Shown here in pieces: positions 17,296 through 26,806 of a stretch of 38,019 nt of DNA (position 1 is the first letter of the stretch; each line of letters begins with the position of its first letter). The notes beneath the pieces were generated by a model. That model ran no database searches, was not told the DNA's origin, and saw only the letters and a list, made by a program, of their open reading frames with translations. The position numbers and the translations under genes were made by a program. Source of the stretch: an uncultured Prevotella sp. (lineage in GTDB: Bacteria; Bacteroidota; Bacteroidia; Bacteroidales; Bacteroidaceae); the NCBI GenBank assembly GCA_938028745.1, contig CALIZL010000004.1, positions 1 to 38,019 of the forward strand, in the 5' to 3' direction.

Positions 17296-19080
17296 TTAGT
17301 AACCAGGGTTTTGTTTGATGTTGGGGTTTGTTGAAATGGCGTCGGCCGGTATGCGCTCGTAATATAGCTTAGGTAAGAACGTGCGCGGGTCTTTTGGGGC
17401 GTCTTCAATCTTAAAGATGTATTTCATTTGCGATACGTCTTTACCATCTTCCCAAACGAGATAGGGGTTAAGGGCCTTGAATTGCTTGGCGTTAAGCAAT
17501 TGGTCGGCAATGTGCCAACGCCTAATGTCCCACCATCGGTGGTTCTCGAAGGCCAGTTCCACCTTGCGTTCGTGGCGCACTTGGTCGCGGTTGATGGTTG
17601 TTCGCGGAGCGATACCTGCACGTTCGCGGATGAGGTTTACGGCCCTTAACGCCTCGGCATCGTCGCCAAGCTCCACACAAGCCTCGGCATAGTTGAGCAG
17701 CACCTCTGCATAGCGGAACACCATCCAGTTGGTTTCGCCCTTTTCATAGTCTACAACCTTATTAGGAGTCATAAACTTCTTGATGTAGAAACCAGTTTTC
17801 GTTACGTCGGTAGAGGTAAGTGTACCATCTTTTGCTGCGATGGTGGTGTTTGTTCCTTCGTACTTGTCGCTCAGCGAACTTGCCGTTACGATGGTTCCAT
17901 CGGGCTTGATGATACCCTTGCGCACTTCAACCCTGCTTCCTTGCCAAGGACAAAATGGGTAGAGAATTGAACCAAGCATGCGCGGATCTTTATCCTTGAA
18001 CAAGTCGGTTGGGTCTGCATACTTGATTGGATTTCCACTGGCGTCGTTCACTTGCAAAGCACCGTCGCTGCCATCCTTGTATTCAAATTCGGCAACAAAG
18101 TCGGCGGTGGGGTTGGTAACGCAACCGTAGTCGAGCTTAAAGCTTTGCGGCGCATTGAAGTAATCAAAGGTTCCGCCCTTGTTAGAGGTGTCGAAAGCCT
18201 TGGTGAAAATCTGCTCTTTGTTGGCCTCGCTCTCGTCGAGGAAGAGGTATTGGAAGTTCTCCGCCTTGTTGGTTTTGGCCGTATAGAGGGCGTATTTGCC
18301 AGAGTTGATAATCTTTTCTGCGGCAGCCTTGGCAGCTTTCCAATAGCCTTCGGCCTTCTCTGCGGGTATGCCGATTAGCCCATCCAGTTGTACGTTGCCG
18401 TATTTTGCCTCGCTTGCGGCGTACAGCATGGCTCGGCATTCAAGGGCGTATGCGGCATAACGTGTGGCGCGATATTTGTCTTCGCCCTCTCTGCTTTCGG
18501 GAAGTGTGGATTGGATGGCTTGGCATTCGTCCTTGATGAAGTCGTAAATCTCGTACTCCTTGTTTCTGGGCAGTTGCAAGGTTTTGACGTCACCACCATC
18601 GTATTTTTGTGCGACGGTAACCAAGGGCACGCCTCCATAGCGCTTAACCATGGCAAAATAGTTCATGGCGCGGCAGAAACGTGCCTCGGCCTCATATACT
18701 TTTCGCTCTTCGGGGGTAAGGGCGGCAGCATTGTTGATGTTGTCGAGGAAGGTGTTTGTGTTTCTAACCTCCTTATATCCCCACCATCCGAAGACGCCTT
18801 CGGGTATCAATGCGTAGTTGGCTCGGCCCCAGGTGTACGCCCGAACGGCCTCGTCGGTGAACTCCGAGAGGTATTGGCCTTCGCTTTCGATTTGATATTC
18901 CAGGTCTTCAACCTGCATCGAGTCGTACAGTTGTCCTAAATATGCATCTATTGCATTTTTACTGCTCCACACTTGGTTGTCGTTCAAGAGGTTTGTTGGC
19001 GAGGTGTCGAGCACGTTGTTGCACGAAACGGCAAGTGCCACAGTGCACACTAGGGCGATATATGATTTGAGATTTTTCAT
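17296..19080 (-). CDS. SusD/RagB-family surface glycan-binding lipoprotein (pair 2)
   Basis: 594 aa. Lipoprotein signal with VSCNN (Cys about residue 20). Typical SusD features: LDTSPTNLLNDNQVWSS, the ARFCRAMNYFAMVKRYGGVP helix-loop, a VFRYAEVLLNYAEACVELG helix, the VRHERKVELAFENHRWWDIRRW block, and a C-terminal YYERIPADAISTNPNIKQNPGY. It acts with the STN-domain SusC encoded 27 bp upstream. Length is at the larger end of the family. Expression probably depends on the sigma/FecR pair upstream. Confidence 0.95.
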   Translation of the reverse strand: MKNLKSYIALVCTVALAVSCNNVLDTSPTNLLNDNQVWSSKNAIDAYLGQLYDSMQVEDLEYQIESEGQYLSEFTDEAVRAYTWGRANYALIPEGVFGWWGYKEVRNTNTFLDNINNAAALTPEERKVYEAEARFCRAMNYFAMVKRYGGVPLVTVAQKYDGGDVKTLQLPRNKEYEIYDFIKDECQAIQSTLPESREGEDKYRATRYAAYALECRAMLYAASEAKYGNVQLDGLIGIPAEKAEGYWKAAKAAAEKIINSGKYALYTAKTNKAENFQYLFLDESEANKEQIFTKAFDTSNKGGTFDYFNAPQSFKLDYGCVTNPTADFVAEFEYKDGSDGALQVNDASGNPIKYADPTDLFKDKDPRMLGSILYPFCPWQGSRVEVRKGIIKPDGTIVTASSLSDKYEGTNTTIAAKDGTLTSTDVTKTGFYIKKFMTPNKVVDYEKGETNWMVFRYAEVLLNYAEACVELGDDAEALRAVNLIRERAGIAPRTTINRDQVRHERKVELAFENHRWWDIRRWHIADQLLNAKQFKALNPYLVWEDGKDVSQMKYIFKIEDAPKDPRTFLPKLYYERIPADAISTNPNIKQNPGY

Positions 19081-19107
19081 CTGTCAGTTATTTAATGTAA
19101 TCTGATG

Positions 19108-22100
19108 TTATAGCTTAACGTTAAGACCGAACGAGATAACCTTTAATTGCGGATAGTATCTGCCAGGGCCGCCTTCGGCTTCGGGGTCGAGCAATTCCAT
19201 TCCGGTGAAGGTAAGGAGGTTGAAGCCCGATAAGAAAACGCGTACGTTTTCAAGGCCCACACGTTGTATCCAGTTCTTTGGCAGCGTGTAACCGATTTGC
19301 AATTCCTTTAAGCGCAGGTAGCTGGCGTTTTGTAGCCAGAACGAAGATACGCGTCGGTTGTTTTGCTTTCCGCTAGCGTAGGTGGACGGATATTTTCCTG
19401 GAACCCACGGCGAAGAGGTGTCGTAGATGTCTTCGTGGTGCCAACGGTCCATGAATGCCGTCGGCGTGTTCGAGCCGTTATACAGGGGATGAGCCATGTC
19501 GTTAGACAGCAGCGCATTGAAATTGCCCGCTCCTTGGAAGAACACGGTTAGGTCTATGCCTTTCCATTGCGCATTAAGTGTTAGGCCATACATTATTTCG
19601 GGCGTCTTTCCTCGGCCTATGGGTTGCACGTCGTTTTCGTCTATTACGCCGTCGTGGTTATAGTCTTCGTACTTGATGTCGCCCGGATTAAGGTCTTGAT
19701 TGCCGTTTCCGTCTTGGATGGGCGAATTTGCAATCTCGTCTTCCGACTGGAATTGGCCAATGGCCTTGTAGCCCCACCAGATGTTCTTGTTACGTCCGTT
19801 GGTGTTGTTCCGCCAATTGTCGTTTTCGTTTAGCGATGCGTTGCGTTCCACATAGTCGTGTCTGGCGCGCGAAAACGAAAAGTTGCCCATAACATCGTAA
19901 GTGAGTTCTCCTATCTTGTTGTGGTGCGAGAGTTGCAGCTCAAAGCCTCGGTGGCTGTCAGAATTTAGGTTCTCTTGGGGCAGTTTAGCACCAAAAGTAG
20001 TGGGCAAAGAGGCGGCGCGAGTGGCCAACAAGCCGTCGCGATGGCGATAGAACAACTCTAACGTTCCCGAAAGCAGCCCATGCCAGAGGTCGAAATCAAG
20101 GCCGAGGTTGTAAATGTCGGACGTGTACCAGGTGATGTTCTTGTTTGCCAAACCCTTAGGGACAAGGGTCTTGAACACATCGCTGCCGAAGAGATAGGAG
20201 CCGTTGGGGTAGGTGTAGCCTTCTAGATATTGGTAGCCCTCCACCGATTCGTCGTCGCCCAGCCGTCCCCACGAGGCACGTAGTTTCAGGTTGTCTAGCA
20301 CATGGCTGAATTTCTTCATGAAAGCCTCTTCGCTAATGCGCCATCCCGCCGATACGGAAGGGAAGAAACCCCAACGCTTAGACTTTTCGAACTTGGACGA
20401 ACCATCGTAACGGAAACTGAATTCTACGAGATAACGGCCGGCATAGTCGTAGTCTATTCGGCCCACATAACCGATACGCCCACTTTGCGAGCTGTTTCCT
20501 CCGTTGCTCTTGTTCTTTTCGTTACCATTGTCTGGCTCGGGGAAAGCATCGATGTTAAACTCGCGAAAGCCATCCAGACTGTGGTATTTGGTACGAGTTG
20601 TTTCAGACAATAGCAACCCCTTTACATGGTGCAGTTTGGCAAAGGTATTCTCGTAGCTGATTGAGGCTTGTAGCATGTAGGTTTCATCGTTCCACATCGA
20701 GCGTTTAAGGTTAGAGGGATTAAATCCCGTAAAGGCCACATTGTACTTGTCGTTAGCCTTGTCGTAGGCATAGTAGTTATACTTTTTTTGGAACAAGTTG
20801 CGGTAATCGTCGATGTTGCGGTAATAAAACAGGCCCTTCAACGACAGTCCCTTAATCTTTTGGAAATCGTAGGTGAGTGATGCCGTACCCTCAAAACGCT
20901 TGTTTTGCGACTTGTCGTAACCCATCATGTCGGGGTCGGTAACGGCTTTTGCGTTACGTGCCACGATGTTGGTTGCGGCGTAATAGTTGGGGTTGTTGTT
21001 GGCGTATACATGCGAAGTGGGGAACGTTTGCTGTATCGAGGCCATTACATAGAAGGGATCCCACGGCGAGGAATTCCGCTTTCCTTTCTGTCCCGATAGT
21101 GACAACGATGCCGACAGGCCGTCGGTTATCTGGATGTCCATGTTTGAACGGAAGTTGAAACGTTGGAAGTTGGAGCTGTTAGAACGCCAAATGCCGCCCT
21201 CGTTGAGATAGCCCAACGAGGCAAAATAACGGGCTTTGTCTGTACCGCCACGTACGTTGAGGTTGTATTGCTGCTGCGGAGCCCACGGCCTTACCACCTC
21301 GTTGTACCAGTCGGTGCTTTCGTAACCTTCGCCACCTGCGCGCCATTTCTCCAGCTTTTCGCGGCCGAATGTGGGTTGCTTGCCACGGTTCACAAGGTCT
21401 TCGTCGGTAAGTTCGGCAAACTGGGCAGCGTTACAGAGCTCGGGATAGATGGTTGGACGTTGCCAACTAAAGGTAGAATTAAGTTCTATCTTTGTGGCTT
21501 GCGAGCCTCCACGCTTCGTGGTAACCAAGACAACGCCATTGGCAGCACGAATACCATACACTGCTGCAGAGGCATCTTTCAAGATGGTAATGCTTTCAAT
21601 TTCGTTCGGATCGATTTGATCGAAACTGCTTGGAACGCCATCTACCACTACCAGCGCTGTGCCATAGCCACGTATGTCGATGTTGCTGCCATCCTTACCA
21701 GGCTCTCCCGAACGCTGAACAACGCGCAAGCCGGCCAGCTTTCCACCGATAGAGTTGGTGAGGTTGGCCATTGGCGAACGGGCGATGTCTTTGCCAGTAA
21801 CCGATGCGATAGAACCTGTTACGTCTACTTTCTTCTGACTGCCGTAGCCCACCACAACCACATCGTCTAGCAGTTTGGTGTTGGGCTTAAGCTGTACGTT
21901 CATGTTTTGCGCGGCGCGTAGCTTGTAGTCGGCATAGCCCACATAGCTAATGGTGAGCTCGGTGCCGATGGGCACGTCCAGAACAAAGTTCCCATCAAGG
22001 TCGGTAACCGCACCCGTGTTCGTGGCTTTGTCTACAACGGATGCCCCAATGATGGGTTGTCCCTGTTCGTCTACCACATTTCCCTTTACGCGCTGCTTTT

Positions 22101-22446
22101 TGTCGTCTCCCTTTTGGGTGCGCGCGCTTTCCGAAGGGACGCCCTTGGGCTGGCTCACAACAATGGTCTTGCCGTTGATTTCGTAAGTAACGTTTTGTCC
22201 GGCAAGGATTTTCCCAACAACGTTCGCTACCTTTTCGTTGCGTGCCTCAACGTTTACGCGGCGGTTCATGTCCACGTCTTTGGCATAGATAACAACCGAG
22301 TAACCCGTGTTTTTTTGCAAATCAACGATGGCTTCCTTCACGGTGACGTTTCGGAGAGTCATCGTTACCATACTCGCTTTGGCTGAAACCTCCATTGAAA
22401 GCGCAAGGAAGGTTGCGAGCAGAAACTTCTTCGTTAATGTTCTCAT
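19108..22446 (-). CDS. SusC-family TonB-dependent transducer with STN domain (pair 2)
   Basis: 1112 aa. Signal peptide to about residue 24, STN (secretin/TonB N-terminal) domain about 30-98 (LRNVTVKEAIVDLQKNTGYSV), carboxypeptidase-regulatory-like domain about 118-200. Then VVVVGYGSQKK, a plug domain (SITILKDASAAVYGIRAANGV) and the barrel, ending in SFGLNVKL. By family knowledge the STN domain contacts a FecR-type anti-sigma factor when ligand is bound, and such a factor is encoded 68 bp upstream (22515-23519). This is therefore a transporter and sensor that reports glycan arrival. The last residue is Leu, not Phe, slightly unusual for a barrel end. Confidence 0.95.
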   Translation of the reverse strand: MRTLTKKFLLATFLALSMEVSAKASMVTMTLRNVTVKEAIVDLQKNTGYSVVIYAKDVDMNRRVNVEARNEKVANVVGKILAGQNVTYEINGKTIVVSQPKGVPSESARTQKGDDKKQRVKGNVVDEQGQPIIGASVVDKATNTGAVTDLDGNFVLDVPIGTELTISYVGYADYKLRAAQNMNVQLKPNTKLLDDVVVVGYGSQKKVDVTGSIASVTGKDIARSPMANLTNSIGGKLAGLRVVQRSGEPGKDGSNIDIRGYGTALVVVDGVPSSFDQIDPNEIESITILKDASAAVYGIRAANGVVLVTTKRGGSQATKIELNSTFSWQRPTIYPELCNAAQFAELTDEDLVNRGKQPTFGREKLEKWRAGGEGYESTDWYNEVVRPWAPQQQYNLNVRGGTDKARYFASLGYLNEGGIWRSNSSNFQRFNFRSNMDIQITDGLSASLSLSGQKGKRNSSPWDPFYVMASIQQTFPTSHVYANNNPNYYAATNIVARNAKAVTDPDMMGYDKSQNKRFEGTASLTYDFQKIKGLSLKGLFYYRNIDDYRNLFQKKYNYYAYDKANDKYNVAFTGFNPSNLKRSMWNDETYMLQASISYENTFAKLHHVKGLLLSETTRTKYHSLDGFREFNIDAFPEPDNGNEKNKSNGGNSSQSGRIGYVGRIDYDYAGRYLVEFSFRYDGSSKFEKSKRWGFFPSVSAGWRISEEAFMKKFSHVLDNLKLRASWGRLGDDESVEGYQYLEGYTYPNGSYLFGSDVFKTLVPKGLANKNITWYTSDIYNLGLDFDLWHGLLSGTLELFYRHRDGLLATRAASLPTTFGAKLPQENLNSDSHRGFELQLSHHNKIGELTYDVMGNFSFSRARHDYVERNASLNENDNWRNNTNGRNKNIWWGYKAIGQFQSEDEIANSPIQDGNGNQDLNPGDIKYEDYNHDGVIDENDVQPIGRGKTPEIMYGLTLNAQWKGIDLTVFFQGAGNFNALLSNDMAHPLYNGSNTPTAFMDRWHHEDIYDTSSPWVPGKYPSTYASGKQNNRRVSSFWLQNASYLRLKELQIGYTLPKNWIQRVGLENVRVFLSGFNLLTFTGMELLDPEAEGGPGRYYPQLKVISFGLNVKL

Positions 22447-22514
22447 GTCAAATTGAATTAGTTATAAATTGTTTAGTGATGATATACATTAGGTGATGTG
22501 ATTGCGAGACGATG

Positions 22515-23519
22515 CTAGTAAAGCCGGTAACGCCCGTTTGCCATACTGCATTTTACGTGTCCCGTTTGGGTCATTGTTTGTAGTATTTGTTCGATGTTGC
22601 TTGTTCGCTTATTAAATATGAGGTAGAAACGCCTGTTGCGCACCTCCTTGGCTACCGCTATCGGCACGCCAAAGTTTCTCGAAAGAACGGGTGCAATCAT
22701 TTCAAGCGGCTGGTTGTCGAAGTAAAGGGTGTTCATGCTTGCGCCCTCATCCATTGTTTCTTTGACGCTTTCTTTATGCAGACGCCCCGTAGCCTTGTCA
22801 ACAACGATGCGTTGGCCGGGCTTTACTGCTAGCCCATTTTGTTTTGAAATAAGGTTGTCTACACTTAGTTCTCCCTCGTAAAGACTAATCTCAACCTGTT
22901 GGTCTTCCTGATAATTGCTCACCTTGAAGGCCGTTCCGAGGTCGTGCAAAACAACGTCCTTAGTAACTATAGACAAAGGCAGCCGCTCATTGTGCTTTAC
23001 GCAGAAGAACCCCTCTCCATGCAAATATATCTTTCTATCCGATATGCCGAACCCTTGTGAGTACCTGATGGTAGAGCCCGAATTGAGCTTTACCTTGCTG
23101 CCGTCGGGAAGAACAAGGCTGAGTTGCGAACCATCTGGGACCGATGTCTCTATCATGGCAAACTGCCCGTTTACCTTTTGCATGCCTAAGAAGTAGGCAA
23201 TGATGGGCAACACGGCAATGAGGAAAACCGCAGCAACCCTTACCAGCAGCTTTATTGGCAGGCGTTGTGCCTGTTTTTCGTCAGTGTTGACTGTGTGTAC
23301 ATGCGCATGAAAGCGTTGCAGAGCCTGCTCCACGTCGAACTCTTCGTGTGCCTTTGCGGCAGCGCGGTCGAAAAGCAGTTCGCGCAAGTTGCGTACATAC
23401 AGCCTGTTTTCCTCGCTTTGGCGAATGAAATCGTTCAGTTCGCAAAGCCCCTCCGCAGTGATGTCGCCTTGCACAAAGTGGCGTATCAGGTTGTCGATAT
23501 GCTCGTTTTCTGTTTTCAT
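22515..23519 (-). CDS. FecR-family anti-sigma factor
   Basis: 334 aa. Cytoplasmic sigma-binding N-terminus (about 1-88), one membrane segment at about 91-112 (LLVRVAAVFLIAVLPIIAYF), periplasmic FecR domain about 125-215 (VPDGSQLSLVLPDGSKVKLNSGS, LHGEGFFCVKHN). A C-terminal domain at about 265-334 resembles DUF4974 (LYFDNQPLEMIAPVLSRNF) and should meet the STN domain of the SusC next door. Its natural sigma partner is probably the gene at 26011-26598, from which it is separated by an opposite-strand restriction-modification pair. No clear promoter was found in the 660 bp upstream. Confidence 0.92.
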   Translation of the reverse strand: MKTENEHIDNLIRHFVQGDITAEGLCELNDFIRQSEENRLYVRNLRELLFDRAAAKAHEEFDVEQALQRFHAHVHTVNTDEKQAQRLPIKLLVRVAAVFLIAVLPIIAYFLGMQKVNGQFAMIETSVPDGSQLSLVLPDGSKVKLNSGSTIRYSQGFGISDRKIYLHGEGFFCVKHNERLPLSIVTKDVVLHDLGTAFKVSNYQEDQQVEISLYEGELSVDNLISKQNGLAVKPGQRIVVDKATGRLHKESVKETMDEGASMNTLYFDNQPLEMIAPVLSRNFGVPIAVAKEVRNRRFYLIFNKRTSNIEQILQTMTQTGHVKCSMANGRYRLY

Positions 23520-24179
23520 ACGCGGTTTCCCTTTATAATGATAGAGCCTTTTGGGTGGCGATAGGGTAGTGGATGTGGTAAGAAAATGTGGCTATTGGGC
23601 TTTTTTCTTTCTAGAATGCCTGCTCCGCGAGATGTTGGCTTATAAACCATGCTTGGATAAAGAAAGGTTGCGTAAGGTGAGTTTCGGTATGTAGCCGAAG
23701 CCTTCATAGGGCGTGGTTAACGTGTCTGGCGGTTTTCTTGTTGTTAAGGCGTTCTCATCCCGCACGTTTTGAAGTCTGTTTTCAGGGCAAGGGCACGCCC
23801 AAGTGCGTTTGTGGTGTGCGTTGAATTGTCCTTCAAGAACTTGTTTTTCGGCATATAACGGCGTTTTGCCAGTGGCAGATAGGGTTGGAGTTCAAATTTT
23901 ATTGTATCTTTGTCTTGTGCTTAGCGTGTGGGCATGAGTGTTAACCTTGGTTCAGGGGCACGAAAATATCACCCCGCTAAAATACGGAATGATAGCGAGA
24001 GCCAAGCCTACCGCTATCTTTGAAGTGCGGTGTGCGTTGCTCTTTTGCATCGATTTCGCTTTTCAAAAGATAAAGGAGTGTTCCATAAGTCTATGATTTC
24101 CTCGTGTCTGTCTGAAATGAAATCTGTGTTGCAAGATAGTTTAAAAGGCTTAACATGTCGTTCGTAAAATGTTTAAAGT
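23520..24179. other. gene-free junction upstream of the restriction gene
   Basis: 660 bp without a supportable gene. It holds a plus-strand -7-like motif TATCTTTG (23905-23912), a GATAGCG/CGCTATC stem-loop near 23992-24020, a CTTTCTAGAATG motif (23609) like the end of the dispersed element, and CGGCATATAA at 23849-23858, repeated at 25995-26004. Confidence 0.5.
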
Positions 24180-24986
24180 ATGGATAAGAAAGTGTTTCAA
24201 GAACTTCTGGCAGAAGAAGTGAAATCATATAAAGCGTTACTTGAGACCCCAAACAATGAATGGATAGTAAAGGGCTTTATAGATGTGAATAAGAATATTT
24301 ATGGAATAACCAATGATACGAAAGTTGTATCTAAGGTCATAGAAATTATACTCATCCCGAAACTGGCTGATTTTGCTAAGCGCAATGACCTTGTTTTGGA
24401 ATTTCCATCGGCACAAAACTTCTATCCAGACTTAACATTTAAAGATAAGGAAGGTAATTTGTTTGCCGTAGACTTTAAATCGAGCTACTACAATGACGAC
24501 AAAAAGGTGAATGGCCTTACGCTTGGCTCTTATTGGGGCTATTTCCGTGACCGCCAAGTAAAAAGGAACACGGATTATCCATATGACGACTATAAATGCC
24601 ATCTTGTACTCGGAGTGCTTTACAAACAGGGTGTCGACAAGGATAAGGACATGGAAGTATATAGTATTGATAAACTTGAGAACATAAGGTCGGTTATAAA
24701 GCACTTCATATTCTTTGTCCAGCCAAAGTGGAAAATAGCAAGCGACAGACCAGGAAGCGGAAACACTAGGAATATCGGAGGTGTTGTTGATGTTGACAAA
24801 CTAGTGAATGGGGAAGGGACGTTCGCTAAACATGGAGAAGAGGTTTTCGATGATTATTGGATGAACTTCTATAATGCGGCCGATGCCCAAAAGGCTGGCA
24901 TGGGGAAGCCGCATTACAATAATCTTAAATCTTACACAGAGTATTTGGAAGAGAAAAGTAAACGACTTAAAGAATTGAAAAAGTAG
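24180..24986 (+). CDS. EcoRV-like type II restriction endonuclease
   Basis: 268 aa, about 20 longer than EcoRV. The EcoRV pattern is recognisable: NDTKVVSKVIEIILIP with Glu55, PSAQNFYPDLTF with Asp84, AVDFKSSY with Asp98 and Lys100. These correspond to E45, D74, D90 and K92 of EcoRV (PD-(D/E)xK fold). The DNA-recognition loop SGNTRNIGG near residue 200 matches the EcoRV loop SGNTTNIGS almost exactly, and PSAQNF matches its minor-groove Q-loop. Cleavage at GATATC is therefore likely but inferred. The methylase gene starts 2 bp downstream. Base composition is more AT-rich than the flanking Sus genes, consistent with transfer. No controller gene is adjacent. Confidence 0.92.
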   Translation: MDKKVFQELLAEEVKSYKALLETPNNEWIVKGFIDVNKNIYGITNDTKVVSKVIEIILIPKLADFAKRNDLVLEFPSAQNFYPDLTFKDKEGNLFAVDFKSSYYNDDKKVNGLTLGSYWGYFRDRQVKRNTDYPYDDYKCHLVLGVLYKQGVDKDKDMEVYSIDKLENIRSVIKHFIFFVQPKWKIASDRPGSGNTRNIGGVVDVDKLVNGEGTFAKHGEEVFDDYWMNFYNAADAQKAGMGKPHYNNLKSYTEYLEEKSKRLKELKK

Positions 24987-24988
24987 AG

Positions 24989-25906
24989 ATGCCTGTTATC
25001 ATTCCCCCTATAAAGTCGCAAGGTATCAAGACAAAATTGGTGCCGTGGATTAATGACCTGATATTGACTTCGGGCGTTAGCCTTACCGCACGCTGGGTAG
25101 AACCCTTCTTTGGAACTGGCGTTGTGGGTTTCAACTGCCCCATAATGGGCGCGCACATTGTTGGCGACACCAATCCGCACATCATCAATTTCTACCAGAA
25201 GGTACAGAACGGAGAGGTTACGCCTTACACCATGCGTGCATATCTTGAACATGAAGGCCGCCTTTTGGAGGCGGCGGATGAGGATGGCTACGCCCACTAT
25301 CGTCTTGTTCGCGACAGGTTCAACCGAGAACACAGCCCATATGATTTTATATTCTTATCTCGTGCAGGATTTAATGGGATGATGCGTTTCAACAAGCAAG
25401 GTTGTTGGAATATACCTTTTTGCAAGAAACCTGAGCGATTTGCACCTGCATATATAACCAAAATATGTAATCAGATAGAAAACATCGCCCGTGTAATTAG
25501 AGGGAAGCAATGGGTTTTCAATAATGTACACTTTCTTGAAACAATAGCACAGGCTGGGGAAAACGACATTATTTATTGCGACCCACCTTATTATGGGCGA
25601 TATGTAGACTATTATAATGGTTGGACGGAAAAGGATGAAGAGGAACTTTTCAACGCCTTGCGCCAAACACGTGCAAGGTTCATCCTTTCCACTTGGCATC
25701 ACAACGATTTTCGCCAAAATGAGATGGTGAGTCGTTTCTGGCAACAATTCAATGTTGTTACAAAAGAACACTTCTACCATAATGGTGGAAAAACCGAGAA
25801 CAGGCATGCTATGGTCGAGGCTATGGTTTTCAATTTCGATTTGCAAGAGAAAGTAGAGATTGTTGCTCCGCATAGACAGTTAGAACTGTTTGCAGGCATG
25901 TCCTAA
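24989..25906 (+). CDS. Dam-family N6-adenine DNA methyltransferase (partner of EcoRV-like enzyme)
   Basis: 305 aa. The S-adenosylmethionine-binding motif I is EPFFGTGVVGFN (about residues 38-49) and the catalytic motif IV is DPPYYGRY (Asp198-Tyr201), the order of the alpha class (D12/Dam family) to which the EcoRV methylase belongs. It should protect the first adenine of the partner's site, probably GATATC. It begins 2 bp after the nuclease stop, so the pair is one transcription unit. It ends convergently 104 bp from the sigma gene on the other strand. The opening third looks less AT-rich than the nuclease gene. Confidence 0.92.
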   Translation: MPVIIPPIKSQGIKTKLVPWINDLILTSGVSLTARWVEPFFGTGVVGFNCPIMGAHIVGDTNPHIINFYQKVQNGEVTPYTMRAYLEHEGRLLEAADEDGYAHYRLVRDRFNREHSPYDFIFLSRAGFNGMMRFNKQGCWNIPFCKKPERFAPAYITKICNQIENIARVIRGKQWVFNNVHFLETIAQAGENDIIYCDPPYYGRYVDYYNGWTEKDEEELFNALRQTRARFILSTWHHNDFRQNEMVSRFWQQFNVVTKEHFYHNGGKTENRHAMVEAMVFNFDLQEKVEIVAPHRQLELFAGMS

Positions 25907-26010
25907 AATCTACACACTTATGTCTTTCTCATTTTCTAGTTCTATCTTCATTGTTTTTTTCCTTTATCTGGCTCTTTCTGTTTTGTTCTATTAGCGGCAT
26001 ATAATGTACC

Positions 26011-26598
26011 TTACCATATGCCAGCCACGCAAAGCAACATGCCAACCATGTTTATGGATAGTCTGGCCGATAAAATCTTGATGGCGTTTTTGATGTGGTA
26101 CTTCACCGTATTGACAGAAATGCCCAGCTCTTGTGCAATTTCCGAGTACTTCTTGCCCTCGTATCGGCTTAGTTCGAACACCTGCCGGCATTCTGTGGGC
26201 AACTGGTTTACGGCTCGTTTGGCGGTGTTTTTCATTTCTTCTTCAAGCAACCAGCCCAATGGGTGTTCGGGGTCAGTCAGATATTCGTGTATGCAGAGCA
26301 GGGTGTTGTCTATGCTGTCCGTTACCCTGCCTTTACGGAAGGCCAACGAGCGGCACGCCTTCTCGCTGTTGTTTCTTGTCGAACGGAAGAGGTAAGCTTG
26401 GAGCGACACTACTTGTAACTCGCCGCGGTGGTCCCAAAGGTAGAAAAACAGGTCGTCAACAATCTCTTCGGCCAACTCGTGGCTGTGGGTGATTGTCTTT
26501 GCAAGCTTGCATAAAACGGCGTAGTATGTTTTGTACAGGCTTTCGAAGGCGGCAAGGTCTCCATCCTTTAAACGAGAGAAAATGTCACTCTCCACCAT
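26011..26598 (-). CDS. FecI-like ECF sigma factor
   Basis: 195 aa. Region 2 at about 10-80 (DLAAFESLYKTYYAVLCKLAK, EEIVDDLFFYLWDHR) and region 4 at about 130-180 (LPTECRQVFELSRYEGKKYSEIAQELGISVNTVKYHIKNA), with a helix-turn-helix. This is the Bacteroidetes FecI type usually followed directly by fecR and susC/susD. Here the same-strand fecR starts 2.5 kb downstream, beyond the inserted restriction-modification genes. It would activate the SusC/SusD/DUF3823 operon when released by FecR. The C-terminus has a hydrophobic tail (MVGMLLCVAGIW), also seen in some FecI homologues. Confidence 0.93.
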   Translation of the reverse strand: MVESDIFSRLKDGDLAAFESLYKTYYAVLCKLAKTITHSHELAEEIVDDLFFYLWDHRGELQVVSLQAYLFRSTRNNSEKACRSLAFRKGRVTDSIDNTLLCIHEYLTDPEHPLGWLLEEEMKNTAKRAVNQLPTECRQVFELSRYEGKKYSEIAQELGISVNTVKYHIKNAIKILSARLSINMVGMLLCVAGIW

Positions 26599-26644
26599 AT
26601 CTCAAACAATGGTTAAGCGGTTTTTGTTGTAATATCTTTCTCAG

Positions 26645-26652
26645 CAAAGTTA
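26645..26652 (-). promoter_or_regulatory. -7 promoter motif of the FecI-like gene
   Basis: Reads TAACTTTG on the minus strand, about 50 bp upstream of the sigma start. A second motif, TATCTTTG, is at 26799-26806. Neither has a good -33 box. Confidence 0.4.
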
Positions 26653-26806
26653 GTGATTTTTTTGTTATCGCCATGCCTTTCGCATTTATTTTCATCGAAG
26701 CTGCTTTGACTTTTAATTTTTCTGTTAATTGAGAGGTGTTGATTATCTTAGAGTTGTAAAACCAAGATAAACATCTCATTCGTGTGCGAAATACCGAACA
26801 AAGATA

